From Eubacteriales bacterium (lineage in GTDB: Bacteria; Bacillota; Clostridia; Lachnospirales; Lachnospiraceae), in NCBI GenBank assembly GCA_030539055.1, contig JAUNSV010000002.1, positions 1-64,000 of the forward strand: a stretch of 64,000 nucleotides of DNA, in the 5' to 3' direction. The notes under the pieces were generated by a model. It ran no database searches, was not told the origin of the DNA, and saw only the letters and a list, made by a program, of their open reading frames with translations. This document shows, piece by piece, positions 37,049 through 45,726 of the stretch. The first letter of the stretch is position 1; each line of letters opens with the position of its first letter. Position numbers and translations under genes: made by a program.

Positions 37049-38778
37049 AAACGAATAAACAATATAAATTAATATTTATTATGATACTTCTATTTTCATC
37101 TTTTTTTCTATACTCTTGCCAAGATGTAAATGGAAATGACAATGTAGGACAGGGTGAAAAAGGAGTCGTAGCAAAAATTGACTGGACTGAATATGATACT
37201 CTAATTTCTAATATTGCAAAAGAAACAGATCCTACTTTGCGTATGCAAATGATGCATAGAGCAGAAGATATTATAATGGAAACTGGTGCACAAATTCCTA
37301 TTTTAAATGTTATAAATAAAACTTTAATAAAACCTGAACTTAGTGGTGTATATATTACATCTACTGGTTTAGTAAATATTAATCAAGCTTATATGCCAAA
37401 TAAAGATATTTTGAGTATGAAAATAATTACTGAACCATCGGGTTTAGCATTTAATCTTCTTTCTACAGAAGATACTACTTTTCTTTGCAATGCTACATCT
37501 GCTTTATTAACAAAAATAGATAAAAACGTAAAAACAACTCCTTCCGCAGCAAAAGATATAGAGATTTCTAGTGATAAACTTACTTATACTTTTACATTAA
37601 GAGATAATTTAAAATGGTCAAATGGAGAACAAATAAAAGCAAGTGATTATGAATACAGTTTTCGCTTTAGTGCTGCAGAAGAGAATGCAGCTGAAGCACG
37701 AGATTTTTTTAAGTATATAGATGGATATCCAAATAATTTAAATATAAAATCAATTGATAATGAAAATAAATTAATAATAAAACTTCAATATCCTTGTGCT
37801 TATTTTTTAGATATAGCAGCATATCCTACTTGTATGCCTCTTTATAAAAATGATATAGAAAATGCAAAAGGATATAAGGATGAAAATGGCAAAGTAATAG
37901 ATCCAAAAGCATGGGGTCAAACAATTGAAAGAGTGTATAGTGGACCTTATATAATAAGTGAATGGAAACACCGTGAATCTATAACATTAAAGAAAAATCC
38001 ATATTATTATGATAAAGATACTGTAAAAACTAATCAAATTGATTTAATGCTCACACAAGATGATGCTGTAATATATGATGCATATAAAAATGATGATATA
38101 TGTTTTATTAAAAAAGTATCATCAAGTATTCTTCGTGATATAAAAGATAGTGATGAGTTGCATAGTTTTCCTCTTCTATCTATAAATTATATGATTTTCA
38201 ATGTGAATTCCAAAATATTTGAGGGACTAACTATGGAAGAAGCATCTACTTTTAGAAAAGCTCTATTTTATGCTATAGATAGAGAATTTATAGTCAATGT
38301 TGCTTTACAAGGTGGTGCTATTCCTGCAAATACTCTTGTTCCAAGTGCTTGCTTAGATGGAAACGGTGAATTATTTAAGAAAAATAGTGAATATTATACT
38401 TATCCAGATAATACTAATGGTGAACTAGGATATTTTCCAATAAAAAGAGATATAGAAAAAACTAGACAAATTCTTAAATCATTAGGATATAAATTTGATA
38501 AAAATAACAAACTTGATACTCCTATTACTATAGAATATTTGTTTAATCCATCACAAATAAATTCCCTAGTTGCAGAGTGTATACAACAAGACTTATTGGA
38601 ACTTGGTATAAGAATTAAACCTACTAGTATGGAAATAGCTCAATTTCTTTCTCAAAGAGCAACAGGGCAGTTTAATTTATCTCGTGGTGGTTGGAATTTG
38701 GATTATGATGATCCAAGTTCATTTCTAGATATAAATGCAAGTAAAAGCCCAAATAATTTTGCACAATATGGAAAATAA
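37042..38778 (+). CDS. OppA-like peptide-binding lipoprotein with apparent circular permutation
   Basis: A 578-residue family 5 extracellular binding protein. The signal peptide ends in a lipobox (FLYSC, lipidated Cys26). Residues about 46-118 (YDTLISNIAKETDPTLRMQ, MMHRAEDIIMETGAQIPI, then LSGVYITSTGLVNINQAYM) look like the segment that normally ends OppA proteins. Residue 124 onwards is the normal mature N-terminus (LTYTFTLRDNLKWSNGEQ, ASDYEYSFRFS). The protein then stops at NNFAQYGK, exactly where that end segment would usually follow. It therefore appears permuted and not truncated. The ATG at 37042 overlaps oppF. AGGTGG lies 10 bases upstream; a GTG at 37033 is possible. A terminator follows. 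Confidence 0.88.
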   Translation: MLKTNKQYKLIFIMILLFSSFFLYSCQDVNGNDNVGQGEKGVVAKIDWTEYDTLISNIAKETDPTLRMQMMHRAEDIIMETGAQIPILNVINKTLIKPELSGVYITSTGLVNINQAYMPNKDILSMKIITEPSGLAFNLLSTEDTTFLCNATSALLTKIDKNVKTTPSAAKDIEISSDKLTYTFTLRDNLKWSNGEQIKASDYEYSFRFSAAEENAAEARDFFKYIDGYPNNLNIKSIDNENKLIIKLQYPCAYFLDIAAYPTCMPLYKNDIENAKGYKDENGKVIDPKAWGQTIERVYSGPYIISEWKHRESITLKKNPYYYDKDTVKTNQIDLMLTQDDAVIYDAYKNDDICFIKKVSSSILRDIKDSDELHSFPLLSINYMIFNVNSKIFEGLTMEEASTFRKALFYAIDREFIVNVALQGGAIPANTLVPSACLDGNGELFKKNSEYYTYPDNTNGELGYFPIKRDIEKTRQILKSLGYKFDKNNKLDTPITIEYLFNPSQINSLVAECIQQDLLELGIRIKPTSMEIAQFLSQRATGQFNLSRGGWNLDYDDPSSFLDINASKSPNNFAQYGK

Positions 38779-38834
38779 AATATATTAAATAATCAATATA
38801 CAAAACTATAATATAGTTTTAGTATTAAAATAAA

Positions 38835-38874
38835 AAGATGTCACGGAGTATGATTTGTGGCATCTTCTTTTTTT
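38835..38874 (+). terminator. Intrinsic terminator of the opp operon
   Basis: A ten-base-pair stem (AAGATGTCAC at 38835-38844 with GTGGCATCTT at 38857-38866, one G-U pair) is followed by CTTTTTTT. It lies 57 bases after the binding-protein stop and ahead of the convergent alcohol dehydrogenase gene. Apart from this hairpin, the gap 38779-38946 holds only AT-rich sequence. Confidence 0.85.
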
Positions 38875-38946
38875 ACTTAATATTTTTTATTGGCTACAAT
38901 ATTAAAATTAATACTACTTGTTTAAAAAATTAAAATTAGTGATTGA

Positions 38947-40164
38947 TTAAAAATCTACTTCTGTATCATAATAACAACATTTAAGTAACTCTTCCATTTC
39001 TTCTTGATTTACTTTTCTAGGGTTAGAACCAGTACAAGCATCTAATATAGCATTTTTTGCTATTTCCTTATATCTCTCTAAGAAAATATTTTCTGGTACG
39101 AATCCTTCTTTTGCTGGTAATCCATCTACTCCATAGTTTTTGATGCAATGAGGAATGTTTAATTTATCATTCATATCTCTTAAATAATTTATTAATAATT
39201 TTACTTTTTCTTTATCTCCACTACCACCAAGTCCCATATAATCTGCTATAACTCCATATCTTTTAATTGCTTCTTCATTTTTTGCGTTAAATGCAATTAC
39301 TTTTGGAAGATACATTGCATTTGCTGCACCATGTATAATATGTGCTCCTAAATCTGCAAATGCTGCACCAGTTTTGTGTGCCATTGAATGAACAATTCCA
39401 AGTAGTGCATTAGAAAAAGCCATACCAGCTAAACATTGTGCATTATGCATTGAATCTCTTTTTGTCATATCATCATTGTATGAATCTACTAAATCTTCTT
39501 GTATCATTTTGATAGCAAACATTGCAAGTGGATCTGTATAATCTGTGTGAGCTGTTGATACATATGCTTCTATAGCATGAGTCATTGCATCCATTCCTGT
39601 ATGAGCAACTAATTTTTTTGGCATTGTTTCTGCAAGATCTGGATCCACTATAGCAACATCTGGAGTAATTTCAAAATCTGCTATAGGATATTTTATTCCT
39701 TTATTATAATCTGTTATTATAGAAAAAGCAGTTACCTCTGTTGCTGTTCCAGATGTAGAAGAAATTGCACAAAAGCGTGCTTTCTTTCTTAATTTTGGTA
39801 AGCCAAAAACTTTGCACATATCTTCAAATGTAGTATTTGGATATTCGTATTTTATCCACATAGCTTTTGCTGCATCTATTGGAGATCCACCGCCCATAGC
39901 TATAATCCAATCTGGTTGGAATTTTTGCATTGCTTCTGCACCTTTCATTACTGTTTCTACAGATGGATCAGCTTCTATCCCCTCGTAAACTTCAACTTCC
40001 ATTCCTGCTTCTTTTAAATAATTTTCAGCTCTTTCTAAAAAACCAAATTTTTTCATACTTCCGCCACCAACCAAAATCATTGCTTTTTTTCCATCAAATG
40101 TTTTTAGAGCTTCCAATGCTCCCTTTCCATGATATAAATCTCTTGGTAATGTAAATCTGTTCAT
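38947..40164 (-). CDS. Iron-containing alcohol dehydrogenase (group III)
   Basis: A 405-residue NAD(P)H-dependent alcohol dehydrogenase of the butanol dehydrogenase (BDH) type. The nucleotide-binding GGGSPIDAAKAMW lies near residue 92 and SSTSGTATEVTAF near 135. Metal-binding residues are in AIVDPDLAETM, THAIEAYVS, SMAHKTGAAF and IIHGAANA (the H..H...H set of family signature 2). Length is usual. An in-frame ATG at 40179 overlaps the GGAGG site, so the ATG at 40164 is chosen. It could reduce fermentative aldehydes; the physiological substrate is not evident. A promoter was not clearly found in the 55-base gap after the phosphatase gene. Confidence 0.92.
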   Translation of the reverse strand: MNRFTLPRDLYHGKGALEALKTFDGKKAMILVGGGSMKKFGFLERAENYLKEAGMEVEVYEGIEADPSVETVMKGAEAMQKFQPDWIIAMGGGSPIDAAKAMWIKYEYPNTTFEDMCKVFGLPKLRKKARFCAISSTSGTATEVTAFSIITDYNKGIKYPIADFEITPDVAIVDPDLAETMPKKLVAHTGMDAMTHAIEAYVSTAHTDYTDPLAMFAIKMIQEDLVDSYNDDMTKRDSMHNAQCLAGMAFSNALLGIVHSMAHKTGAAFADLGAHIIHGAANAMYLPKVIAFNAKNEEAIKRYGVIADYMGLGGSGDKEKVKLLINYLRDMNDKLNIPHCIKNYGVDGLPAKEGFVPENIFLERYKEIAKNAILDACTGSNPRKVNQEEMEELLKCCYYDTEVDF

Positions 40165-40219
40165 TTTATTATCCTCCATTTTTATTTGTAATTTATATTA
40201 ATTTTTATTAATACCTAAT

Positions 40220-41401
40220 TTAAAAATATGATACATTGATATTTTTACCCATTTTTTCTAGAGCTTTTGTTAATTCATCTACTATGCTCATTTTTTTATC
40301 AAAACCTAAATTTGTATCATTTATATATGCTGCATTCGATGCTTTTCCTACAAAAAAATTAATATCTGTTGCTTCTTCAAAAAGCATTTTGGATACAAGA
40401 GATGCACCATCTTTTTTATAGCTCCATTTTTCAAAAGCCTTGTTGTCTAATAAATAATCATTTGCATACTCTAATACTTTTTTTAATGTTATTAATCCCT
40501 CTGTTACAAGATCGCACCCACAAAGGTAAGATATAGGTGGTATTTCAGGATCTAAATTGTTTGAACTAGGCTCTAATTCTTTATTTAAATATTTTGATGC
40601 GATTTTAGATGTTGTGCCACCACATATAATATGTTTACCCTCTTTTGCAAAAAATAAATTTAACATTTTTTCACAATCGCTCTTTATTTCAGGTGGTCCA
40701 AAGCATAAATTTACACTTAGTCTCTTTTTAATTTTAATTGCACAAACACTTGCATCATCTAGTGGCTTGTTTTTATATAATCTATTTGTTTCTTCAAGAA
40801 GTATGGTTGCTAATGTTTTTGCATTAAATCCTACATAATAAAATGTTGTTAAAAAGTCAATTATGTCGCTTCTTTTCCACTTTAAATTATAATTTATACT
40901 CTCTCCTGCATGCTCCACTCCATCTGAAAAAGCTACTAGTATGTCATTTTCTTTTAAATCAATCTCTGTTTTAATTATTTCTTTATTTGAAATATTAATC
41001 TCATAAAATGGTAATTCAAAATTTTTTCCATCTCTAAGTAATATAGTTTTTGGATTATCATATTGTATTACTTCTGCTTTTTCATTGTTTTGAATTCTTA
41101 TAATTGTAAATGTTGAATATGCTACTTTTCTTTCTTTACAAACAGGAAGTGTATCTATTATTGTTTTTACACATTCTTCTAAATTTAAACCCTCACAAAG
41201 CATTGTTGATATAATTTTTGATGTTAAAATTGATAATATATTTGCTTTTACTCCACTTCCTAGTCCATCTGCAAGCACTATTATTTCATAATTATTTTCT
41301 TTATTATTCAATACTTCTATATGATCACCACACAGCTCTTCGTTGTAGTGATTGATACTCACATATCCTATATCAGAAAATAAATTATTCACTGTCTTCA
41401 T
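40220..41401 (-). CDS. PP2C/SpoIIE-type phosphatase linked to a hydrogenase-like sensor
   Basis: A 393-residue protein with an N-terminal SpoIIE-like phosphatase core (about 1-225): VLADGLGSGVKANILS with the metal-binding Asp, DILVAFSDGVEHAG, and PLDDASVCAIKI, all typical PPM-fold metal motifs. The C-terminal 165 residues (LCFGPPEIKSDCEKMLNLFF, ICGGTTSKIASKYL) form a separate alpha/beta domain that I recognise only as the partner domain found in this protein type. It overlaps the hydrogenase-like gene by 17 bases, so the two are co-translated. Inferred role: dephosphorylation output of a redox or H2-sensing module. Target unknown. Confidence 0.85.
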   Translation of the reverse strand: MKTVNNLFSDIGYVSINHYNEELCGDHIEVLNNKENNYEIIVLADGLGSGVKANILSILTSKIISTMLCEGLNLEECVKTIIDTLPVCKERKVAYSTFTIIRIQNNEKAEVIQYDNPKTILLRDGKNFELPFYEINISNKEIIKTEIDLKENDILVAFSDGVEHAGESINYNLKWKRSDIIDFLTTFYYVGFNAKTLATILLEETNRLYKNKPLDDASVCAIKIKKRLSVNLCFGPPEIKSDCEKMLNLFFAKEGKHIICGGTTSKIASKYLNKELEPSSNNLDPEIPPISYLCGCDLVTEGLITLKKVLEYANDYLLDNKAFEKWSYKKDGASLVSKMLFEEATDINFFVGKASNAAYINDTNLGFDKKMSIVDELTKALEKMGKNINVSYF

Positions 41402-43067
41402 TTCTTATTTGATCCTTTAATTTTGTGAGTGCTATTTTAGTTTCTGCTGTAGTTTCTCCAAGGAGTGATGCTATTTCTTGTACTATTCTCATTTGTTTTT
41501 CTACTACTTTATCTGCTACTTCAATAGTTTTTTTACTTATTTCTTTCTTTTTATTATTTTCATTCTCTTCATTGCTTACATCTCTAAAAATCGCTATTAA
41601 ATTTTTTGATACTTTTTCTTCTACTATAGTAAGCTCCAAGAATTTATCAAACTCTGCATAATAATTTCTTTTATTAAAAACTTTTTCTTTTTTTTCTCTT
41701 ACCAAAATAAAATCACTAGGATTTATTATACGAACAAGTGGCTCTCCTAACACATCTTGTTTTTGTTTTATATTTAATAACTTTTGTGCTGCATTGTTGA
41801 TTTCATCTATTTCATAATGTTCATTTACAACCATTATACCGTTTGGTGTATTATCTAAAATATTATTTGTAAAACTTTCAGATTTTTTCATAAGAAAAGG
41901 TAAACACATTGTAATCTCTGCTTTGCCATAATAAATTGCTTTTGCTTTTTCTTTGCAAGTATCATATCCACAACTACCACAATTTAATTCATCCTCTTTC
42001 TTTGTTTTTCCCATTTGTTTGAGAATATTTAATATATCTTCTTCTGATGGTTCTGTTATTTTATTTTGCGTAGTGGTATATTTAAATAACAAATCTTTTG
42101 ATTCTAACTCTTTTATATCAAAATCTTTTTTTTTAGCTGTTTTAATTACATTGTTGTAATTTGTTAATGGAGTATTCCCTTTCTTTTGCATTATGGGACC
42201 ATTTGAGCAACTACCAATGCAAGATGACATCTCTATAAAACAATGATTGATTTCTCCATTTTGTATGTCTTCTAAAACATTTTTACAATTCTCAATACCA
42301 TCTACAGAAATATATGTGTATAGTGGATTTTTATTAAGCATCGATTTTAATATGCCACCATTTGTAGGAAATAATCTTGTAAGCCCTTTTTCTTCATTTT
42401 TTACTGTTTCATTTTTTAATGTTATTTTTGCTTTCTCAAACATAGAATTTAATTCATCAAATGTGAGTGCTGCATCTATTTTATCTCGATATGCTTCATC
42501 CTTTTTTGATAAGCAAGGGCCAATAAATACTATTTTTGCTTTTGGGTATCTTCTTTTTATATCTGTAGCATGTGCATACATTGGTGTTTTTACTGGTGCT
42601 AAGTATTTTACTAGTTTAGGATAATATTTTTCTATAATTAAATTTATTGTATGACAACAAGATGTGATTATGACATTTTGCTTTTCTTCTAATACTATTT
42701 TTTCATACTCTTTTTTTACCATCAAGGCACCTTTTGCTGTTTCTTCTGCATGAGAGAATCCTAATTCTTTTAATGCTCTTTCTAGTGAAGTAAAATTTAG
42801 TTCTTTAAAATATGCAGCAAATGATGGAGCTACACTCGCTATAACTTTGTCTTTTCCATTAAGCAATGCTTCTACTATTTCTCTTTCTTCAGCAATTTGT
42901 TTTGCGTTTTGTGGACATACTACAAAACAATTTCCACAAAGAATACATTCATCTTGTATTACTGTAGCCAAATTACCAGAAAATCTAATCGATTTTACAG
43001 GACAATGTCTTATACATTTATAACAATTTTTACAATTTGATTTTTCAAATTTTAAAAATTCTACCAT
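41385..43067 (-). CDS. [FeFe]-hydrogenase-like PAS sensor protein (HydS-like)
   Basis: A 560-residue protein. Two [4Fe-4S] ferredoxin motifs lie at Cys 12, 15, 18, 22 and Cys 41, 44, 47, 51. A hydrogenase large-subunit domain follows (about 75-320) with altered H-cluster motifs: TSCCHTI (canonical TSCCPxW), GPCLSKKDEA (canonical MPCxxKxxE) and SSCIGSCSNGP (canonical MACxGGCxxGGG); the four cluster cysteines are kept. Then come a CGSCGYDTC Fe-S motif, a PAS domain (NNILDNTPNGIMVVNEHYEIDE) and a C-terminal helix. This order matches group C sensory hydrogenases described in Clostridia. Enzymatic turnover is doubtful because conserved Pro and Met positions differ. AGGAGA precedes the ATG. Confidence 0.88.
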   Translation of the reverse strand: MVEFLKFEKSNCKNCYKCIRHCPVKSIRFSGNLATVIQDECILCGNCFVVCPQNAKQIAEEREIVEALLNGKDKVIASVAPSFAAYFKELNFTSLERALKELGFSHAEETAKGALMVKKEYEKIVLEEKQNVIITSCCHTINLIIEKYYPKLVKYLAPVKTPMYAHATDIKRRYPKAKIVFIGPCLSKKDEAYRDKIDAALTFDELNSMFEKAKITLKNETVKNEEKGLTRLFPTNGGILKSMLNKNPLYTYISVDGIENCKNVLEDIQNGEINHCFIEMSSCIGSCSNGPIMQKKGNTPLTNYNNVIKTAKKKDFDIKELESKDLLFKYTTTQNKITEPSEEDILNILKQMGKTKKEDELNCGSCGYDTCKEKAKAIYYGKAEITMCLPFLMKKSESFTNNILDNTPNGIMVVNEHYEIDEINNAAQKLLNIKQKQDVLGEPLVRIINPSDFILVREKKEKVFNKRNYYAEFDKFLELTIVEEKVSKNLIAIFRDVSNEENENNKKKEISKKTIEVADKVVEKQMRIVQEIASLLGETTAETKIALTKLKDQIRNEDSE

Positions 43068-43102
43068 TTGTTCTCCTGCTTTTTAATACTTTTATACATA
43101 TA

Positions 43103-43131
43103 AATATAACCTATGTTTATTTTTTTGTAAA
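43103..43131 (-). promoter_or_regulatory. Putative promoter of the hydrogenase-like sensor operon
   Basis: Minus-strand TTTACA (43126-43131), a 17-base spacer and TATATT (43103-43108), 35 bases before the sensor ATG. Confidence 0.5.
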
Positions 43132-43174
43132 ATAACAAAAGCCACATATCGATATAACAAAATCGTTATGTGGC
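43130..43174 (-). terminator. Hairpin terminator after the LysR gene
   Basis: A 13-base-pair stem (GCCACATAACGAT with ATCGATATGTGGC on the minus strand, arms 43162-43174 and 43141-43153, one mismatch) is followed by TTTTGTTATTTT. It would end the long minus-strand run before the hydrogenase-like operon. The remainder of the 145-base gap holds that operon's promoter. Confidence 0.7.
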
Positions 43175-43212
43175 TTATTAATCATTATTATATTATTATA
43201 TTATTTTGTTTT

Positions 43213-44148
43213 TTATTTTAAATCATTTTTTAATTCATTTTTAATAATATTTATTTTTTCTAAAAACTGTTTATCAATTTGTGATAATTTATAATCATTT
43301 TTATAAATGAGAACATCTTTATATATTTTATCATTATCTATACATTTCTTTTGGACTAATTTATACCTTTGTAGTAATCTTTTTGGTACGGGAGATACCC
43401 ACATAAATGTATTTGGTGACTCTGATAACAAATCCATTTGACTGCCTCTTTCAAATACATATATATGTTTATCTATATCTTCAGATATTTCATTTTTTCT
43501 TAAAGTGCTAAGAGACATTGATGGTACAAACGGATCTGCATGTGCTATTTCAACATAAGATTTTAAGTCTTTAATAAATATTTTTTCTTTTTTTGCAAGT
43601 TTACTCTTATTAGAAAAAAGCAATAAATAATGAAAATTAAAAATTGTTTCATAATGCATATCTTTTTCTTTCAATAATTCTTTAAACTTTTCATCATATG
43701 TGTCTTGATATCTAATAATTCCTAATTTATAATCTGAATCACAAATATTATTAATTGCTCTAAGAGCATTTGTTTCTTTATAAAATGCTTCTAAGCCACA
43801 ATCAATATTCATTTCTTTTATGTATTCTGTAAATGCTGTAGAAATATAACTTGCTCTTGGTACAGATATAGAAAATTTAATTTGCTTTTTCTTATTTGTA
43901 TTGTACATCTCTTCTATTGCATCTACTTGGCGTAATATGCTTCTTGCATATTGAAGAAATTCTTCACCCTCTAATGTAAGTATTATTCCTTTTGATGTAC
44001 GCTTAAATATATTTATACCCAAAGAGCTCTCAAGCTCTTTTATAGCTCTACTCAAATTGGGTTGTGTTGTATATAATCTGTTTGCTGCTTTTGTCATAGA
44101 CAAAGTTTCAGCTATTTCAATTGCATATTTTAAATGAATAAGATTCAT
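43213..44148 (-). CDS. LysR-family transcriptional regulator
   Basis: A 311-residue LysR protein. The winged helix-turn-helix occupies residues 1-62 (HLKYAIEIAETLSMTKAANRLYTTQPNLSRAIKELE, then SLGINIFKRTSKGIILT), and a co-inducer-binding domain fills residues about 90-300. Downstream of the HTH it lacks motifs that would identify a ligand. It begins 13 bases after the class II aldolase gene with AAGGT before the ATG, so it lies at the end of a long gene run and is not divergent from an obvious target, which is unusual for the family. Targets are unknown. Confidence 0.9.
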   Translation of the reverse strand: MNLIHLKYAIEIAETLSMTKAANRLYTTQPNLSRAIKELESSLGINIFKRTSKGIILTLEGEEFLQYARSILRQVDAIEEMYNTNKKKQIKFSISVPRASYISTAFTEYIKEMNIDCGLEAFYKETNALRAINNICDSDYKLGIIRYQDTYDEKFKELLKEKDMHYETIFNFHYLLLFSNKSKLAKKEKIFIKDLKSYVEIAHADPFVPSMSLSTLRKNEISEDIDKHIYVFERGSQMDLLSESPNTFMWVSPVPKRLLQRYKLVQKKCIDNDKIYKDVLIYKNDYKLSQIDKQFLEKINIIKNELKNDLK

Positions 44149-44161
44149 ATTTTACCTTATG

Positions 44162-45025
44162 TTATGCTTTATTTATAGAACCAAACAAAGTTAATTTTTC
44201 TTTTACTGTCTCTTTTATTGCTTCGTAACCAGGCGCTAAAATTTTTCTTGGGTCATAGCCTTTACCTACAAGGTCTTTTTTTTCTTCAAAATATTTTCTT
44301 GTTGCACTTGCAAATGATAGTTGACATTCTGTATTTACATTTATTTTAGATACTCCCAAATCTATTGCTTTTTTAATCATATCTTCTGGAATACCTGTTC
44401 CACCATGAAGAACTAATGGCATATTGCCTACTTTTTCTTTTACTTTTGCTAGTGTGTCAAAAGAAAGGCCCTCCCAATCATCTGGATATTTGCCATGAAT
44501 GTTACCAATGCCTGCTGCAAGAAAATCTATCCCTAAGTCAGCTATTAATTTACATTCTTCTGGGTTTGCATGCTCGCCTTTTGCTTTTACTCCATCCTCT
44601 TCTCCTCCTATAGCTCCTACTTCTGCTTCTATAGAAACATTCATTTTGTGTGATTCTTCCACTAATTCTTTTGTCAATTTAATATTTTCATCAATGCTAT
44701 AATGAGAACCATCAAACATAATAGAAGAAAAACCAGCTTCTAAACATTTTTTAGCTCCCTCATAAGTGCCATGGTCTAAATGTAAGGCTACTGGCACTTT
44801 AATTCCTAAGCTTTCTATCATAGAAACTACCATTTCTTTTACTACCTTAAAGCCACCCATATACTTTCCTGCACCCTCACTTACTCCTAGTATTATTGGT
44901 GATTTTAATTCTTCACTTGTTAAAAGAACTGCCTTAGTCCACTCAAGATTATTGATATTAATTTGTGCTACAGCATAATGCTCCTTTAGTGCTTCACACA
45001 GCATTTCTTTTGCATTTACATACAT
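44162..45025 (-). CDS. fba: Class II fructose-bisphosphate (ketose-bisphosphate) aldolase
   Basis: A 287-residue zinc aldolase. Zn ligands are in VALHLDHGTYEGAK (about residue 82), EAEVGAIGGEEDGV (Glu), GNIHGKYP (about 178) and LVLHGGTGIPED (about 208). The SKINVNTECQ strand binds the dihydroxyacetone phosphate. It matches fructose-1,6-bisphosphate aldolases of Clostridia; tagatose-bisphosphate use cannot be ruled out. Role: the glycolytic cleavage of FBP. GGAGG lies six bases before the ATG. It follows the ABC-2 permease gene by 11 bases, an odd neighbour for a housekeeping glycolytic gene. Confidence 0.94.
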   Translation of the reverse strand: MYVNAKEMLCEALKEHYAVAQININNLEWTKAVLLTSEELKSPIILGVSEGAGKYMGGFKVVKEMVVSMIESLGIKVPVALHLDHGTYEGAKKCLEAGFSSIMFDGSHYSIDENIKLTKELVEESHKMNVSIEAEVGAIGGEEDGVKAKGEHANPEECKLIADLGIDFLAAGIGNIHGKYPDDWEGLSFDTLAKVKEKVGNMPLVLHGGTGIPEDMIKKAIDLGVSKINVNTECQLSFASATRKYFEEKKDLVGKGYDPRKILAPGYEAIKETVKEKLTLFGSINKA

Positions 45026-45036
45026 AAAAAACCTCC

Positions 45037-45726
45037 TTAAGATTTGAAAATTTTTAAATTTATAGTTAATAAAAACAAAACAACAGTTGCAAATATTTCT
45101 ACTATTACAATCGATAAAAAATTACTAAATAAAAAATTTATAGAATTAATTTGATAAAATAACCACGCACCTATCAAAAAACAAAATAAGTAATGAAAAA
45201 ATATTCCACTTAAATTATCATTAAATAATCCAGATATTAAAATGCCACTAGTAGAAACTACAAAAGATGTAAGAATAAGTATGATGCTTAAGTATAAATA
45301 TTTTACTAGTGAAAAACCACCAAATATAAATGATAAAGAAAAAATAGGCAAAATAGAAATAATAATGAAAATTAAAGAATAAGTAGAATGCAATATTTTT
45401 GCTAAAACCAATTCTCCTTTTGAAATATTAGTAGTCATTATCATATCTAGGTGTCCATTTTGTTTTTCTTGGTTTAAAGAACCAGCTACAAATATTGGTC
45501 CAATAATTAAAACTAAAGCAAATATACCTAGTGTCATTATTTTCATTACATTCAAAATAATTATATAGTTCAATTCTCTTTTTACATAAGCTTCACTCAA
45601 TGTTTCATTGAAAAGAATTAATAAAACAGCTGCAAAAATAATACCAATAATCATACTTAGTATTGGAATGATTTTTCTTCTCTCATATAAATATACTTCT
45701 CTTTTAAAAATCGTAATTATGTTCAT
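45037..45726 (-). CDS. ABC-2-type permease, GldF-like
   Basis: A 229-residue membrane protein with six hydrophobic segments and a short cytoplasmic N-terminus (IITIFKREVYLYERRK). The layout and the MTLGIFALVLIIGPIFVAGSLNQEKQNGHLDMI segment, with the conserved E(K/R)xxGT-like turn, are those of ABC-2 export or ABC-type integrity permeases such as GldF/NatB. It overlaps the ATPase gene by 23 bases. With the ATPase and the 783-residue membrane protein it forms a three-gene ABC system of unknown cargo. Confidence 0.8.
   Translation of the reverse strand: MNIITIFKREVYLYERRKIIPILSMIIGIIFAAVLLILFNETLSEAYVKRELNYIIILNVMKIMTLGIFALVLIIGPIFVAGSLNQEKQNGHLDMIMTTNISKGELVLAKILHSTYSLIFIIISILPIFSLSFIFGGFSLVKYLYLSIILILTSFVVSTSGILISGLFNDNLSGIFFHYLFCFLIGAWLFYQINSINFLFSNFLSIVIVEIFATVVLFLLTINLKIFKS

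Noticed and set aside
41385-43067. Catalytic [FeFe]-hydrogenase
   Set aside because: Conserved Pro/Met/Gly positions of the three H-cluster motifs are changed and PAS and phosphatase partners are present, so a sensor is more likely.
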